The translations under genes and the position numbers were made by a program. A DNA stretch of 8,280 bases from Bacillota bacterium (lineage in GTDB: Bacteria; Bacillota; Clostridia; Acetivibrionales; DSM-1351), in assembly GCA_023433945.1 (NCBI GenBank), contig JAEYTP010000126.1:1-8280 (forward strand), given 5' to 3'. The notes beneath the pieces were generated by a model. That model was not told where the DNA came from, made no database searches, and worked only from the letters and a program-made list of their open reading frames with translations. Shown one piece after another: positions 1 to 5,979 of this stretch. Each line of letters opens with the position of its first letter. Position 1 is the first letter of the stretch.

Positions 1-371
1 CAGAAGATAAGAAGAGAAAAGAAGAAATAGACGTGAGAAATCAAGCTGATTCAGCTGTTTATCAGTCAGAAAAGACATTAAAGGATCTTGGAGATAAGAT
101 TGGTGCTGATGATAAAGCTAAGATTGAAGCTGGCATAAACAAGGTTAAAGACTCTCTCAAGGGTACTGATATAGAAGCAATAAAGAAGGCTTCAGAAGAG
201 CTACAGCAAGCGTTCTATGAAATATCTTCAAAGATTTATCAGCAGGCAGGCGGTCAGGGAGCACCTGGCGCAGACCCAGGAGCAGCTGGCTTTGGTGGCG
301 GAGCTCCAAACGACGGTCCACAGGATAATGTTTATGATGCTGATTACAAAGTAGTTGACGAAGATAAATAA
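1..371 (+). CDS. dnaK: Chaperone protein DnaK (Hsp70), C-terminal fragment
   Basis: This is the 3' end of dnaK; the start lies upstream of the window, and the first complete codon begins at base 3. The 122 visible residues begin in the helical lid, where the stretch around ...EIDVRNQADSAVYQSEK is typical of the Hsp70 lid. They continue through charged helices and end in a disordered tail rich in Gly, Ala and Pro (about 241-320). The extreme C-terminus, with VYDADYKVVDEDK, corresponds to the EEVKD-like acidic tail of bacterial DnaK. The protein is the ATP-driven cytosolic chaperone that works with DnaJ and GrpE; the nucleotide-binding and substrate domains are not visible here. An internal GTG at 33 is not a real start, because the frame stays open upstream with good DnaK sequence. 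It stops with TAA at 369-371, followed at once by a strong terminator, and dnaJ lies downstream. Confidence 0.96.
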   Translation, partial: EDKKRKEEIDVRNQADSAVYQSEKTLKDLGDKIGADDKAKIEAGINKVKDSLKGTDIEAIKKASEELQQAFYEISSKIYQQAGGQGAPGADPGAAGFGGGAPNDGPQDNVYDADYKVVDEDK

Positions 372-380
372 TTGTTTGAT

Positions 381-418
381 AATGTATAGGGGCGCTAAGC
401 CCCTGTACGTTTATTTTT
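381..418 (+). terminator. Intrinsic terminator after dnaK
   Basis: A ten-base-pair stem (384-393 with 399-408) contains a run of G-C pairs and one G-T wobble. It closes a five-base GCTAA loop, has weak A/T pairs at the base, and is followed by a T-rich run at 410-418. It sits 12 bases past the dnaK stop codon. This is a canonical Rho-independent terminator. If it is efficient, it partly or wholly separates dnaK transcription from dnaJ. Confidence 0.87.
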
Positions 419-450
419 GAATTTATATAAAATACGCCAAAGCTATTTAG

Positions 451-482
451 TACTACTTTTTGACTTTAGGAAACAAGTAGTA
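451..482. repeat. Inverted repeat in the dnaK-dnaJ intergenic region
   Basis: Perfect eight-base arms TACTACTT (451-458) and AAGTAGTA (475-482) are separated by 16 bases. A second, smaller pair, GACTT (462-466) and AAGTC (484-488), interlocks with it. The sequence is unlike CIRCE, the HrcA operator (TTAGCACTC-N9-GAGTGCTAA). The repeat overlaps a candidate promoter, so it could be a protein-binding operator, or an RNA hairpin formed in read-through transcripts. Function unknown. Confidence 0.5.
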
Positions 483-486
483 TAAG
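460..486 (+). promoter_or_regulatory. Candidate sigma-A-type promoter for dnaJ
   Basis: TTGACT at 460-465 is a near-consensus -35. TATAAG at 481-486 is the best -10, but the spacer is only 15 bases, shorter than the preferred 17. The -35 lies in the loop of the inverted repeat and the -10 overlaps its right arm. A promoter here would explain how dnaJ is expressed after the terminator behind dnaK. The short spacer keeps this a tentative call. Confidence 0.3.
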
Positions 487-540
487 TCGGAATATATTAG
501 CTCTGGCTTATTTTGGGTTTGTGTTCTTTTGCAAATTAGA

Positions 541-546
541 CGGGAG
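541..546 (+). promoter_or_regulatory. Ribosome binding site fixing the dnaJ start
   Basis: GGGAG at 542-546 lies nine bases before ATG 556. It supports that start over the in-frame TTG at 529, which has no Shine-Dalgarno sequence and would add nine residues that DnaJ proteins lack. Confidence 0.75.
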
Positions 547-555
547 TTGAATAAA

Positions 556-1707
556 ATGGCAGATAAAAGAGATTACTATGAGGTGCTGGGAATTCAAAAA
601 GGTGCTTCAGAAGCTGAACTAAAAAAAGCATACAGAGCTATGGCAAAGAAATATCATCCAGATGTAAATCCAGGTGACAAAACTGCCGAAGCAAATTTTA
701 AAGAAGTAAATGAGGCTTATGAAGTGCTCAGTGATCCGGAAAAACGTAGTAGGTATGACCAATTCGGACATGCAGGTACCGATTCAAACGGCTTTGGAGG
801 CTTTAATGGAGGAGGTTTCGGAGGAGGCTTTGGTGGCTTCGATGTTGGTGATATATTTGAATCGTTTTTTGGGGGCTCTGCATTTGGCGGTGGAGGTAGA
901 GGCCGTGCCAAAAATGGACCTCAAAAGGGAGCAGATCTTAAGTATTCCATGGAGATATCCTTTGAAGAAGCTGCCTTTGGCGTTGAAAAAGTCATTACTA
1001 TCAGTAAAATGGAAGCTTGTTCAAAATGTGGCGGCTCAGGTGCCAAGCCAGGGACATCAGCTAGCACATGTAGCAGATGTAATGGCTCAGGTCAGGTGCA
1101 GACAAAGCAAAATACCCCATTTGGACAGTTTGTAAGTAGTAAAACATGTGACGCTTGTCATGGAGAAGGAAAAATTATTTCAGATCCATGTCCTGCATGT
1201 AATGGCAAAGGTAAATTAAGGAACAATGTTAAGAAGACAATAAATATTCCTGCAGGAATTGATGATGGACAGACTATCTCACTTAGGGGTGAAGGTGATC
1301 CTGGCACAAAGGGTGGACCTAACGGTGACCTATTTATAAATATTAAGGTAAGAAGCCATTCTCTATTTAAGAGACAGGGCAATGATGTACTGTGTGATGT
1401 GCCGATAACCTTTACACAAGCGGCCTTAGGAGCTGAAATTGAAGTACCTACCATTGATGGTAGAGTAAAATATACCGTTCCAGAGGGAACTCAGACGGGG
1501 GATGTCTTCAGACTTAAAGGCAAGGGAATTCCTTTCCTAAGGGGCAGCGGTCGAGGCGATCAGTATGTTAAGGTAGGTATTGAAGTTCCAAAGAAGCTTA
1601 ATGAAAAGCAGAAGGAACTGCTCAGACAATTCGCTGAGATTAGCGGAGATGAGACACACGAACAGAGAAAAGGCTTCTTTGATAAGATGAAAGACGCGTT
1701 TAAATAA
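556..1707 (+). CDS. dnaJ: Chaperone protein DnaJ (Hsp40, type I)
   Basis: DnaJ is the cytosolic co-chaperone that delivers unfolded proteins to DnaK and stimulates its ATPase. The 383-residue product is full length for the family and has every type I part. The J domain (about 5-70) carries the essential HPD at 34-36. A Gly/Phe-rich linker (about 72-130) includes the DIF motif in GDIFESFFGG. The zinc-binding region has four CxxCxGxG repeats starting at C155, C172, C198 and C212, with all eight cysteines present. The C-terminal substrate-binding domains follow. The start at ATG 556 gives the usual MADKRDYYEVLG beginning and has GGGAG nine bases upstream. It follows dnaK but is separated from it by a terminator and 184 non-coding bases, while prmA begins only 19 bases after its stop. 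I see no CIRCE element directly upstream. Confidence 0.98.
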   Translation: MADKRDYYEVLGIQKGASEAELKKAYRAMAKKYHPDVNPGDKTAEANFKEVNEAYEVLSDPEKRSRYDQFGHAGTDSNGFGGFNGGGFGGGFGGFDVGDIFESFFGGSAFGGGGRGRAKNGPQKGADLKYSMEISFEEAAFGVEKVITISKMEACSKCGGSGAKPGTSASTCSRCNGSGQVQTKQNTPFGQFVSSKTCDACHGEGKIISDPCPACNGKGKLRNNVKKTINIPAGIDDGQTISLRGEGDPGTKGGPNGDLFINIKVRSHSLFKRQGNDVLCDVPITFTQAALGAEIEVPTIDGRVKYTVPEGTQTGDVFRLKGKGIPFLRGSGRGDQYVKVGIEVPKKLNEKQKELLRQFAEISGDETHEQRKGFFDKMKDAFK

Positions 1708-1726
1708 TACGGAGGAATTCTTTATA

Positions 1727-2677
1727 ATGAAATGGTATGAGATTCGAGTAAGTACAACTGCAGAAGCAAGTGATGCAGTATCAGATATGCTCACAACAAT
1801 GGGAGCGGGCGGGGTCGCAATTAAAGATCCATTTGATATTAGAAAAGAACTTGAAAATCCAAATACTTTAGATTATGCGGATGACGAATTTCTAGAAGCT
1901 CTGGGTGAAGATGTTATCATTGAAGCTTATTTTGAAGAGAGCAATGATATTACCCAACTTCTGAAAGATGTAAATAAGGGGCTTGTAAATATTTCCCAGT
2001 TTCTTGATATAGGTAAGGGAGTATTAGGTTATGCAGAAGTGGATGATGAAGACTGGTCCACTGCTTGGAAGAAGTACTATAAGCCTTTTCAACTTACCGA
2101 TAGAGTGGTAATAAAGCCAAGCTGGGAAGAATACGAGTCCAAGCCCGGTGATATTATTATTGAAATGGACCCTGGTATGGCATTTGGGACAGGAACACAT
2201 GAAACAACAAGGATGTGTTCTGTTCTTCTTGATAAATACGTTACAGAAGGTACTAAAATACTTGACGTTGGATGCGGTACCGGGATTTTATCCATTATTG
2301 CATCTAAGGTAGGAGCAAAAAGTGTTGATGCCATTGATATTGATGAGGTTGCAGTCAGGGTTGCCAAGGAAAATGTTCAGATAAATCATGAGCAGGACAA
2401 GATAAAAATATCAAAGGGTATTCTTTCTGATATTGATAGGGACAAAAATGCTTACAACATAATTGTCGCTAATATTATTGCCAATGTAATTATTGACTTG
2501 TCTTCAGATATACCTTATTATTTAGAAAAGAAGGGAATATTTATTACATCGGGCATAATAAAAGAACGTAGACAGGATGTAATAGATGCTTGTAATAAAA
2601 GTGGGCTATCTTTAATTGAATCACTTGAAATGGGTGAATGGGTGGCGATGGTGTTCAAATGTCCAGATACTTTATAG
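1727..2677 (+). CDS. prmA: Ribosomal protein L11 methyltransferase PrmA
   Basis: PrmA is a SAM-dependent methyltransferase that trimethylates ribosomal protein L11. The 316-residue product has the family's two-part layout. The N-terminal L11-recognition domain begins MKWYEIRVST. The linker carries the conserved DPGMAFGTGTHETT block (about 148-161). The class I Rossmann methyltransferase domain follows, with SAM-binding LDVGCGTG at 179-186, the acidic loop DIDEVAV just after it, and ANIIANVI at about 248-255 in the position of the NxxA catalytic-loop motif. GGAGGA at 1711-1716 lies ten bases before the ATG. It sits between dnaJ and rsmE, the same order as yqeT and yqeU behind dnaJ in the Bacillus subtilis dnaK operon. 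Its 3' end overlaps rsmE by 19 bases, suggesting translational coupling. Confidence 0.96.
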   Translation: MKWYEIRVSTTAEASDAVSDMLTTMGAGGVAIKDPFDIRKELENPNTLDYADDEFLEALGEDVIIEAYFEESNDITQLLKDVNKGLVNISQFLDIGKGVLGYAEVDDEDWSTAWKKYYKPFQLTDRVVIKPSWEEYESKPGDIIIEMDPGMAFGTGTHETTRMCSVLLDKYVTEGTKILDVGCGTGILSIIASKVGAKSVDAIDIDEVAVRVAKENVQINHEQDKIKISKGILSDIDRDKNAYNIIVANIIANVIIDLSSDIPYYLEKKGIFITSGIIKERRQDVIDACNKSGLSLIESLEMGEWVAMVFKCPDTL

Positions 2678-3396
2678 AACAATCTCAGATAAATAACGAT
2701 AGTATCAGCATAATAGGTGAAGACTATCAGCACCTTAAGCGTGTACTTCGTGTTACAGTTGGTGAGAGCATCAATGTGTGTTGTGAAGGGTATGAGTATA
2801 CCGCTAATGTTTCTGAAATTACCGATAGCAGTATTATAGCAAAGGTTGTGAACAAAGCTTCGGTTACATCTGAACCTGGTATAGAGATTACTCTTTATCA
2901 GGGCTTACCAAAACAGGATAAGCTTGAACTGATAATTCAGAAATGTGTTGAAATAGGCATAAGTAAAATAGTACCTGTTATTACCCGCAGATGTGTTTCT
3001 AAGATCAATTCCGATAAGGATAAAAAAAGTAAAACCGATAGATGGCAAAAAATTGCCTATGAAGCAGCAAAACAAAGTAATAGGGGAACGGTTCCAAAGG
3101 TGTTGGAACCTATGGTATTCGAAACAGCATTAAAACAAGCTACAGCATGTGAGCTTTCATTAATACCTTATGAGAAAGAATTGGATGTCAGTTTAAAGAA
3201 TGTTATTAACGATAACAGAAATGTTAAGTCAATTGCTGTATTTGTTGGACCTGAAGGTGGCTTTGAAGAAAGCGAGATTAATCTTGCTGAATCATACGGG
3301 GCTAAAAAAGTTTCGTTGGGGCCAAGGATTCTTAGGACTGAAACCGCTGGTATGTTTGTAATATCAATATTGATATACGAATTAGGAGACAAGTGA
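2659..3396 (+). CDS. rsmE: 16S rRNA (uracil-1498-N3) methyltransferase RsmE
   Basis: RsmE methylates N3 of U1498 in 16S rRNA, in the decoding region of the 30S subunit. The 245-residue product has a small N-terminal PUA-like RNA-binding domain beginning MSRYFIEQ. A SPOUT-fold (trefoil-knot) methyltransferase domain follows, with the SAM-binding VGPEGGF at 196-202 and LGPRILRTETA at 220-230, both family signatures. I chose ATG 2659 because RsmE proteins start a few residues before the RYF motif and a weak GGTG lies just upstream. An in-frame ATG at 2638 would add seven residues, MGGDGVQ, and has no better ribosome site. Either start lies inside the end of prmA, so translation is probably coupled. 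The cheY-like gene starts one base after its stop codon. Confidence 0.94.
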   Translation: MSRYFIEQSQINNDSISIIGEDYQHLKRVLRVTVGESINVCCEGYEYTANVSEITDSSIIAKVVNKASVTSEPGIEITLYQGLPKQDKLELIIQKCVEIGISKIVPVITRRCVSKINSDKDKKSKTDRWQKIAYEAAKQSNRGTVPKVLEPMVFETALKQATACELSLIPYEKELDVSLKNVINDNRNVKSIAVFVGPEGGFEESEINLAESYGAKKVSLGPRILRTETAGMFVISILIYELGDK

Positions 3397-3397
3397 T

Positions 3398-3769
3398 ATG
3401 AAAGACGTTAAATTTGTTGTGGTTGATGATGCAGTTTTTATGAGGACTCTAATAAAGAGGATGATTGAAGAAACTGCAGGCTATGTTATAGTAGGTGAAG
3501 GCTCAAATGGATATGAAGCAATTGAACAGGCAAGACTACATAAACCTGATATTGTTACTCTCGATATTACCATGCCTGAGATGGATGGAATAATGGCAAT
3601 TAAGGATATACTTGCTGTCAGCCCAGAAACAAAGATTATTATGGTTTCAGCAATGGGACAACAATCCATGGTGATTGATGCCATTAAACTAGGTGCCAAG
3701 GATTTTATTGTCAAACCCTTTGATAAGACACGTGTACAGCAGGCAATTCAAAATGTTTTAATTTTATAA
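3398..3769 (+). CDS. cheY: CheY-type single-domain response regulator
   Basis: This is a stand-alone phosphoreceiver domain of 123 residues with no output domain. All switch residues are present: the acidic pair D10-D11, phosphoacceptor D56 in the LDITMPEMDG block, S84 as the Ser/Thr switch, F103 as the aromatic switch and K106 before P107. The block SAMGQQSMVIDAI and the KDFIVKPF ending closely resemble the chemotaxis CheY of Gram-positive bacteria such as B. subtilis. In chemotaxis, phospho-CheY binds the flagellar switch. No other chemotaxis gene is visible, so a role outside motility cannot be excluded. AGGAGA at 3384-3389 lies eight bases before ATG 3398 and inside the end of rsmE. The one-base gap shows it is the last member of the dnaJ-prmA-rsmE unit; a terminator follows. 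Family is certain, the exact CheY assignment less so. Confidence 0.88.
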   Translation: MKDVKFVVVDDAVFMRTLIKRMIEETAGYVIVGEGSNGYEAIEQARLHKPDIVTLDITMPEMDGIMAIKDILAVSPETKIIMVSAMGQQSMVIDAIKLGAKDFIVKPFDKTRVQQAIQNVLIL

Positions 3770-3771
3770 AT

Positions 3772-3793
3772 GGGGGGAATTACCTCCTTTTTT
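3772..3793 (+). terminator. Short intrinsic terminator after cheY
   Basis: A run of G at 3772-3777 pairs with CCTCC at 3783-3787 (five to six pairs including a G-T wobble) across an AATTA loop. Six T residues at 3788-3793 follow directly. It starts two bases after the cheY stop. The stem is short but the U tract is good, so it likely ends the dnaJ-prmA-rsmE-cheY transcript, at least partly. Confidence 0.62.
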
Positions 3794-3873
3794 ATTATTA
3801 ATGGATATTTTTGTAATTGATAGAACATAATTATATGTTTAATATAAATAATTCTTTTTTTAATTTGGATATA

Positions 3874-3904
3874 TGTTATAATACTAGACGAGAATTGTTA
3901 TAAT
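3874..3904 (+). promoter_or_regulatory. Tandem extended -10 elements, probable yicC operon promoter
   Basis: TGTTATAAT occurs twice, at 3874-3882 and 3896-3904. Each copy has a perfect TATAAT preceded by the TGn of an extended -10. Neither has a good -35 at 16-18 bases; the first has only a T-rich run near 3853-3860, but extended -10 promoters can work without one. Starts would fall near 3889 or 3911, giving leaders of about 40-65 bases before yicC. The rest of the 3794-3952 gap is very AT-rich, with a weaker TTGATA-N17-TAATAT pair at 3817-3845. Confidence 0.5.
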
Positions 3905-3952
3905 TATATATATTTGTATTTCATAAAGTTCACTTGACACTAGGAGGACACT

Positions 3953-4834
3953 ATGGTTAGGAGCATGACAGGTTTTGGCAGAGGTACTTTCTCGGATAAC
4001 GGCAAGGAGTTTACTGTTGAGATAAAGAGCGTAAACCACAGATATGTAGATTTCTACATCAGAATGCCAAGACAGATTTCTTTTTTTGAAGATAAAATCC
4101 GTGAGGTAGTGTCTAAATCTATATCCCGCGGAAAGGTTGACATATTTGTTTCATTTGAAGATCGTTCTGAGGATTCTAAGGTAGTAGCACTGGATGAAGC
4201 TCTTGCTGGTGCATACATACAAGCAACCAACCAGATTAAAGAAAAGTATAATATCCAGGAGGATATTTCACTTTCATTGATTACTAGGTTTCCCGATGTA
4301 TTAAGAGTTGAAAAAAATGAAGCTGATGAAGAGCAGTTGTGGAATATACTGAACAAAGCAATTGATGCAGCAGTCAGTTCTCTTATAAGTATGAGGGAAC
4401 GTGAAGGAGCAGAACTCAGAAGCAGTATCTTACAAAAAGCATCATATATGCAAGAGATAATTACTGAAATTTCAAAGAGAAGTCCTGACGTTGTTTTAGA
4501 ATACAAGCAAAAACTAGAAAACAGAATTAATGATTTATTAGGACAACAGTCAATAGATGAAAATAGACTTGCAATGGAAGTTGCAATTTTCGCTGATAAA
4601 TGTAGTATTGATGAAGAATTGGTTCGTTTGGGCAGCCATATGCTGCAGCTTGCTGATATACTTAAAATAAAGAACCAACCTGTTGGTAGAAAGCTTGACT
4701 TCCTGGTCCAGGAAATAAACAGGGAAATAAATACTATTGGTTCAAAGTCAAATGATATAAATATTACTAAATTTGTATTAGAATTAAAGAGTGAAACAGA
4801 GAAAATTAGGGAACAAATACAGAATATAGAATAA
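3953..4834 (+). CDS. yicC: YicC/YloC family endoribonuclease
   Basis: This 293-residue protein belongs to the YicC family (YloC in B. subtilis), whose E. coli member has been reported as an endoribonuclease acting on RNA such as the small RNA RyhB. The N-terminal YicC-like domain begins with the signature MVRSMTGFGRG and has EIKSVNHRYVDF shortly after. The C-terminal DUF1732 region ends with the highly conserved LDFLVQEINREINTIGSK block starting at L248. The middle is long, charged and helical. The length is normal and there is no signal peptide, so it should be cytosolic. AGGAGG at 3942-3947 lies five bases before the ATG. It is the first gene of the yicC-remA-gmk-rpoZ cluster, an order found widely in Firmicutes. 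The substrate in this organism is unknown. Confidence 0.95.
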   Translation: MVRSMTGFGRGTFSDNGKEFTVEIKSVNHRYVDFYIRMPRQISFFEDKIREVVSKSISRGKVDIFVSFEDRSEDSKVVALDEALAGAYIQATNQIKEKYNIQEDISLSLITRFPDVLRVEKNEADEEQLWNILNKAIDAAVSSLISMREREGAELRSSILQKASYMQEIITEISKRSPDVVLEYKQKLENRINDLLGQQSIDENRLAMEVAIFADKCSIDEELVRLGSHMLQLADILKIKNQPVGRKLDFLVQEINREINTIGSKSNDINITKFVLELKSETEKIREQIQNIE

Positions 4835-4858
4835 CAGAAATTCAATTGGGAGGAACGT

Positions 4859-5134
4859 ATGAAACTTATAAATATTGGATTTGGCAACATTGTATCTGCC
4901 AACAGACTTGTCGCTATTGTCAGCCCTGAGTCTGCACCAATCAAAAGAATAATTCAAGAAGCAAGAGATAGAGGAATGCTTATTGATGCTACCTATGGAA
5001 GAAGAACCAGAGCTGTAATAATTACAGATAGTGACCATGTCATCCTTTCTGCAGTACAGCCTGAAACAGTAGCACATAGACTTAATGCAAAGGACGCTGA
5101 TGTAAATGATTCTGATGAGGAGATTGAGGAATAA
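4859..5134 (+). CDS. remA: RemA family DNA-binding regulator (DUF370)
   Basis: The 91-residue product is a RemA-type protein, small and beginning MKLINIGFGNIVSANR. In B. subtilis RemA activates biofilm matrix and osmoprotection genes, and it forms ring-shaped oligomers that bind DNA. From a remembered alignment offset by two residues, the arginines known to matter for B. subtilis RemA function (R18, R50, R51) match R16, R48 and R49 here, and P29 matches P27. The block SPESAPIKRIIQEARDRG and the sequence YGRRTRAVI are typical of the family. The last dozen residues are strongly acidic (DADVNDSDEEIEE), a variable tail in the family. GGGAGGA at 4848-4854 precedes the ATG, 24 bases lie between it and yicC, and gmk follows after five bases. 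Targets in this organism are unknown; matrix control should not be assumed. Confidence 0.94.
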   Translation: MKLINIGFGNIVSANRLVAIVSPESAPIKRIIQEARDRGMLIDATYGRRTRAVIITDSDHVILSAVQPETVAHRLNAKDADVNDSDEEIEE

Positions 5135-5139
5135 TTTAT

Positions 5140-5742
5140 ATGCATAAGGGGTTATTACTTGTAATTTCCGGACCTTCTGGAACGGGTAAAGGTACAGTCT
5201 GTCAAAAACTTCTATCAAATAGAAGTAACATTAAATATTCTGTTTCTGCCACTACTAGAAAGCCCAGAGATGGTGAGGTAAATGGTGTTAATTATTTTTT
5301 CCTCAGTGAAAAGGAGTTTCTTGATATGCTTCAAAATGATGCATTGATAGAATGGGATAAATACTGTGATAATTATTACGGAACTCCCAAAAAGTATGTT
5401 GAGGATGTACTTGACCAGGGTATCGATGTTATATTAGAGATTACAGTTGAGGGTGCGCTTGAGGTAAAAAAGAAGTATCCTGATTGTGTTTTACTATTTA
5501 TACTACCACCTTCCTTTGAGGAGCTCAGAAGAAGGATAGTTGGTAGAGGAACTGAAGAGTTTGATGTGATAGAAAAGAGACTTAATCAGGCTCAAAAAGA
5601 AATAGAAGCAGTTTTTGAATATGATTATTATGTGGTAAATGACAGCCTTGAAGAAGCTGTTAAAAATATTGAAACCATTCTAGATGCTGAGAGGCTAAAG
5701 CCAAATAGAAATATAGAAGGTCTAAACAATTTAATAAAGTAA
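5140..5742 (+). CDS. gmk: Guanylate kinase
   Basis: Guanylate kinase phosphorylates GMP to GDP with ATP, an essential step toward GTP and dGTP in the cytosol. The 200-residue length is normal. The P-loop SGPSGTGKGT lies at 10-19, with K17 as the phosphate-binding lysine. GMP-binding residues are seen in the SATTRKPRDGEVNGVNYFF block (R40, R43, Y52), and the arginine-rich lid ELRRRIVGRGTE at 128-139 closes over ATP. The start ATG 5140 has GAGGA within the end of remA, about nine bases upstream, and the gap from remA is five bases, so translation is probably coupled. rpoZ follows after 18 bases. In Firmicutes Gmk is a known target of (p)ppGpp inhibition; this is family knowledge and is not shown by the sequence. 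Confidence 0.98.
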   Translation: MHKGLLLVISGPSGTGKGTVCQKLLSNRSNIKYSVSATTRKPRDGEVNGVNYFFLSEKEFLDMLQNDALIEWDKYCDNYYGTPKKYVEDVLDQGIDVILEITVEGALEVKKKYPDCVLLFILPPSFEELRRRIVGRGTEEFDVIEKRLNQAQKEIEAVFEYDYYVVNDSLEEAVKNIETILDAERLKPNRNIEGLNNLIK

Positions 5743-5760
5743 TCAGGAGGTATTTAAGGT

Positions 5761-5967
5761 ATGATTTATCCTTCAATCAATGAATTAATGAAAAAGGTTG
5801 ACAGCAGGTATACTTTGGTTGTTGAGGCTGCAAAAAGAGCTAGACAGCTTGCTGATGGGGCACCAAAGCTAACTAAGGTGAATTCTGACAAAGAAGTAAC
5901 TGTTGCGATACATGAAATTGCCGAAGATAAAATAACATATGTGAGAACAAAGAGTGGAATTAAATAG
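5761..5967 (+). CDS. rpoZ: DNA-directed RNA polymerase omega subunit
   Basis: Omega is the smallest RNA polymerase core subunit and helps fold and assemble beta-prime. The 68-residue product carries the family signature SRYTLVVEAAKRARQL (about 15-30), equivalent to the conserved NRFxLVxxAxxRAxQL helix. A short C-terminal extension with a predicted strand (KITYVRTKSG) follows. The N-terminus MIYPSINELM lacks the Met-Ala-Arg motif that forms part of ppGpp site 1 in proteobacterial omega, as usual for Firmicutes. AGGAGG at 5745-5750 sits ten bases before the ATG. Placement directly after gmk is strongly conserved in bacteria and supports the call for such a small protein. glyS begins 12 bases after its TAG stop. 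Confidence 0.95.
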   Translation: MIYPSINELMKKVDSRYTLVVEAAKRARQLADGAPKLTKVNSDKEVTVAIHEIAEDKITYVRTKSGIK

Positions 5968-5971
5968 GGGG
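5966..5971 (+). promoter_or_regulatory. Ribosome binding site fixing the GTG start of glyS
   Basis: AGGGGG at 5966-5971 overlaps the rpoZ stop codon and lies eight bases before GTG 5980. No comparable site precedes the next in-frame start, ATG 5998, so translation most likely begins at the GTG. Confidence 0.7.
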
Positions 5972-5979
5972 AATTTATT

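Noticed and set aside
529..555. TTG at 529 as an upstream start for dnaJ
   Set aside because: No ribosome site, and it adds nine residues that DnaJ proteins lack; GGGAG is well placed for ATG 556.
372..555. CIRCE (HrcA operator) before dnaJ
   Set aside because: No match to TTAGCACTC-N9-GAGTGCTAA is present; the inverted repeat found has different arms and spacing.
717..911. Proline-rich minus-strand frame opposite the dnaJ Gly/Phe linker
   Set aside because: The proline repeats are simply the reverse complement of the glycine codons in the linker.
710..1135. A 141-codon plus-strand frame inside dnaJ
   Set aside because: It is out of frame with dnaJ, which has complete HPD and zinc motifs through the same bases; no family features.
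3934..3939. A perfect TTGACA just before yicC
   Set aside because: It abuts the ribosome site and any -10 at the right distance would fall inside yicC; no such -10 is seen.
4054..4944. A 296-codon open frame on the minus strand across yicC and into remA
   Set aside because: It is antisense to the clearly conserved yicC gene, its translation is a Ser/Ile/Leu-rich mixture without any family motif, and it covers most of a gene whose own frame has strong family matches.
4784..5218. A 144-codon minus-strand frame over remA and the start of gmk
   Set aside because: It overlaps two well-supported genes, has no recognisable motif, and looks like a by-product of codon use.
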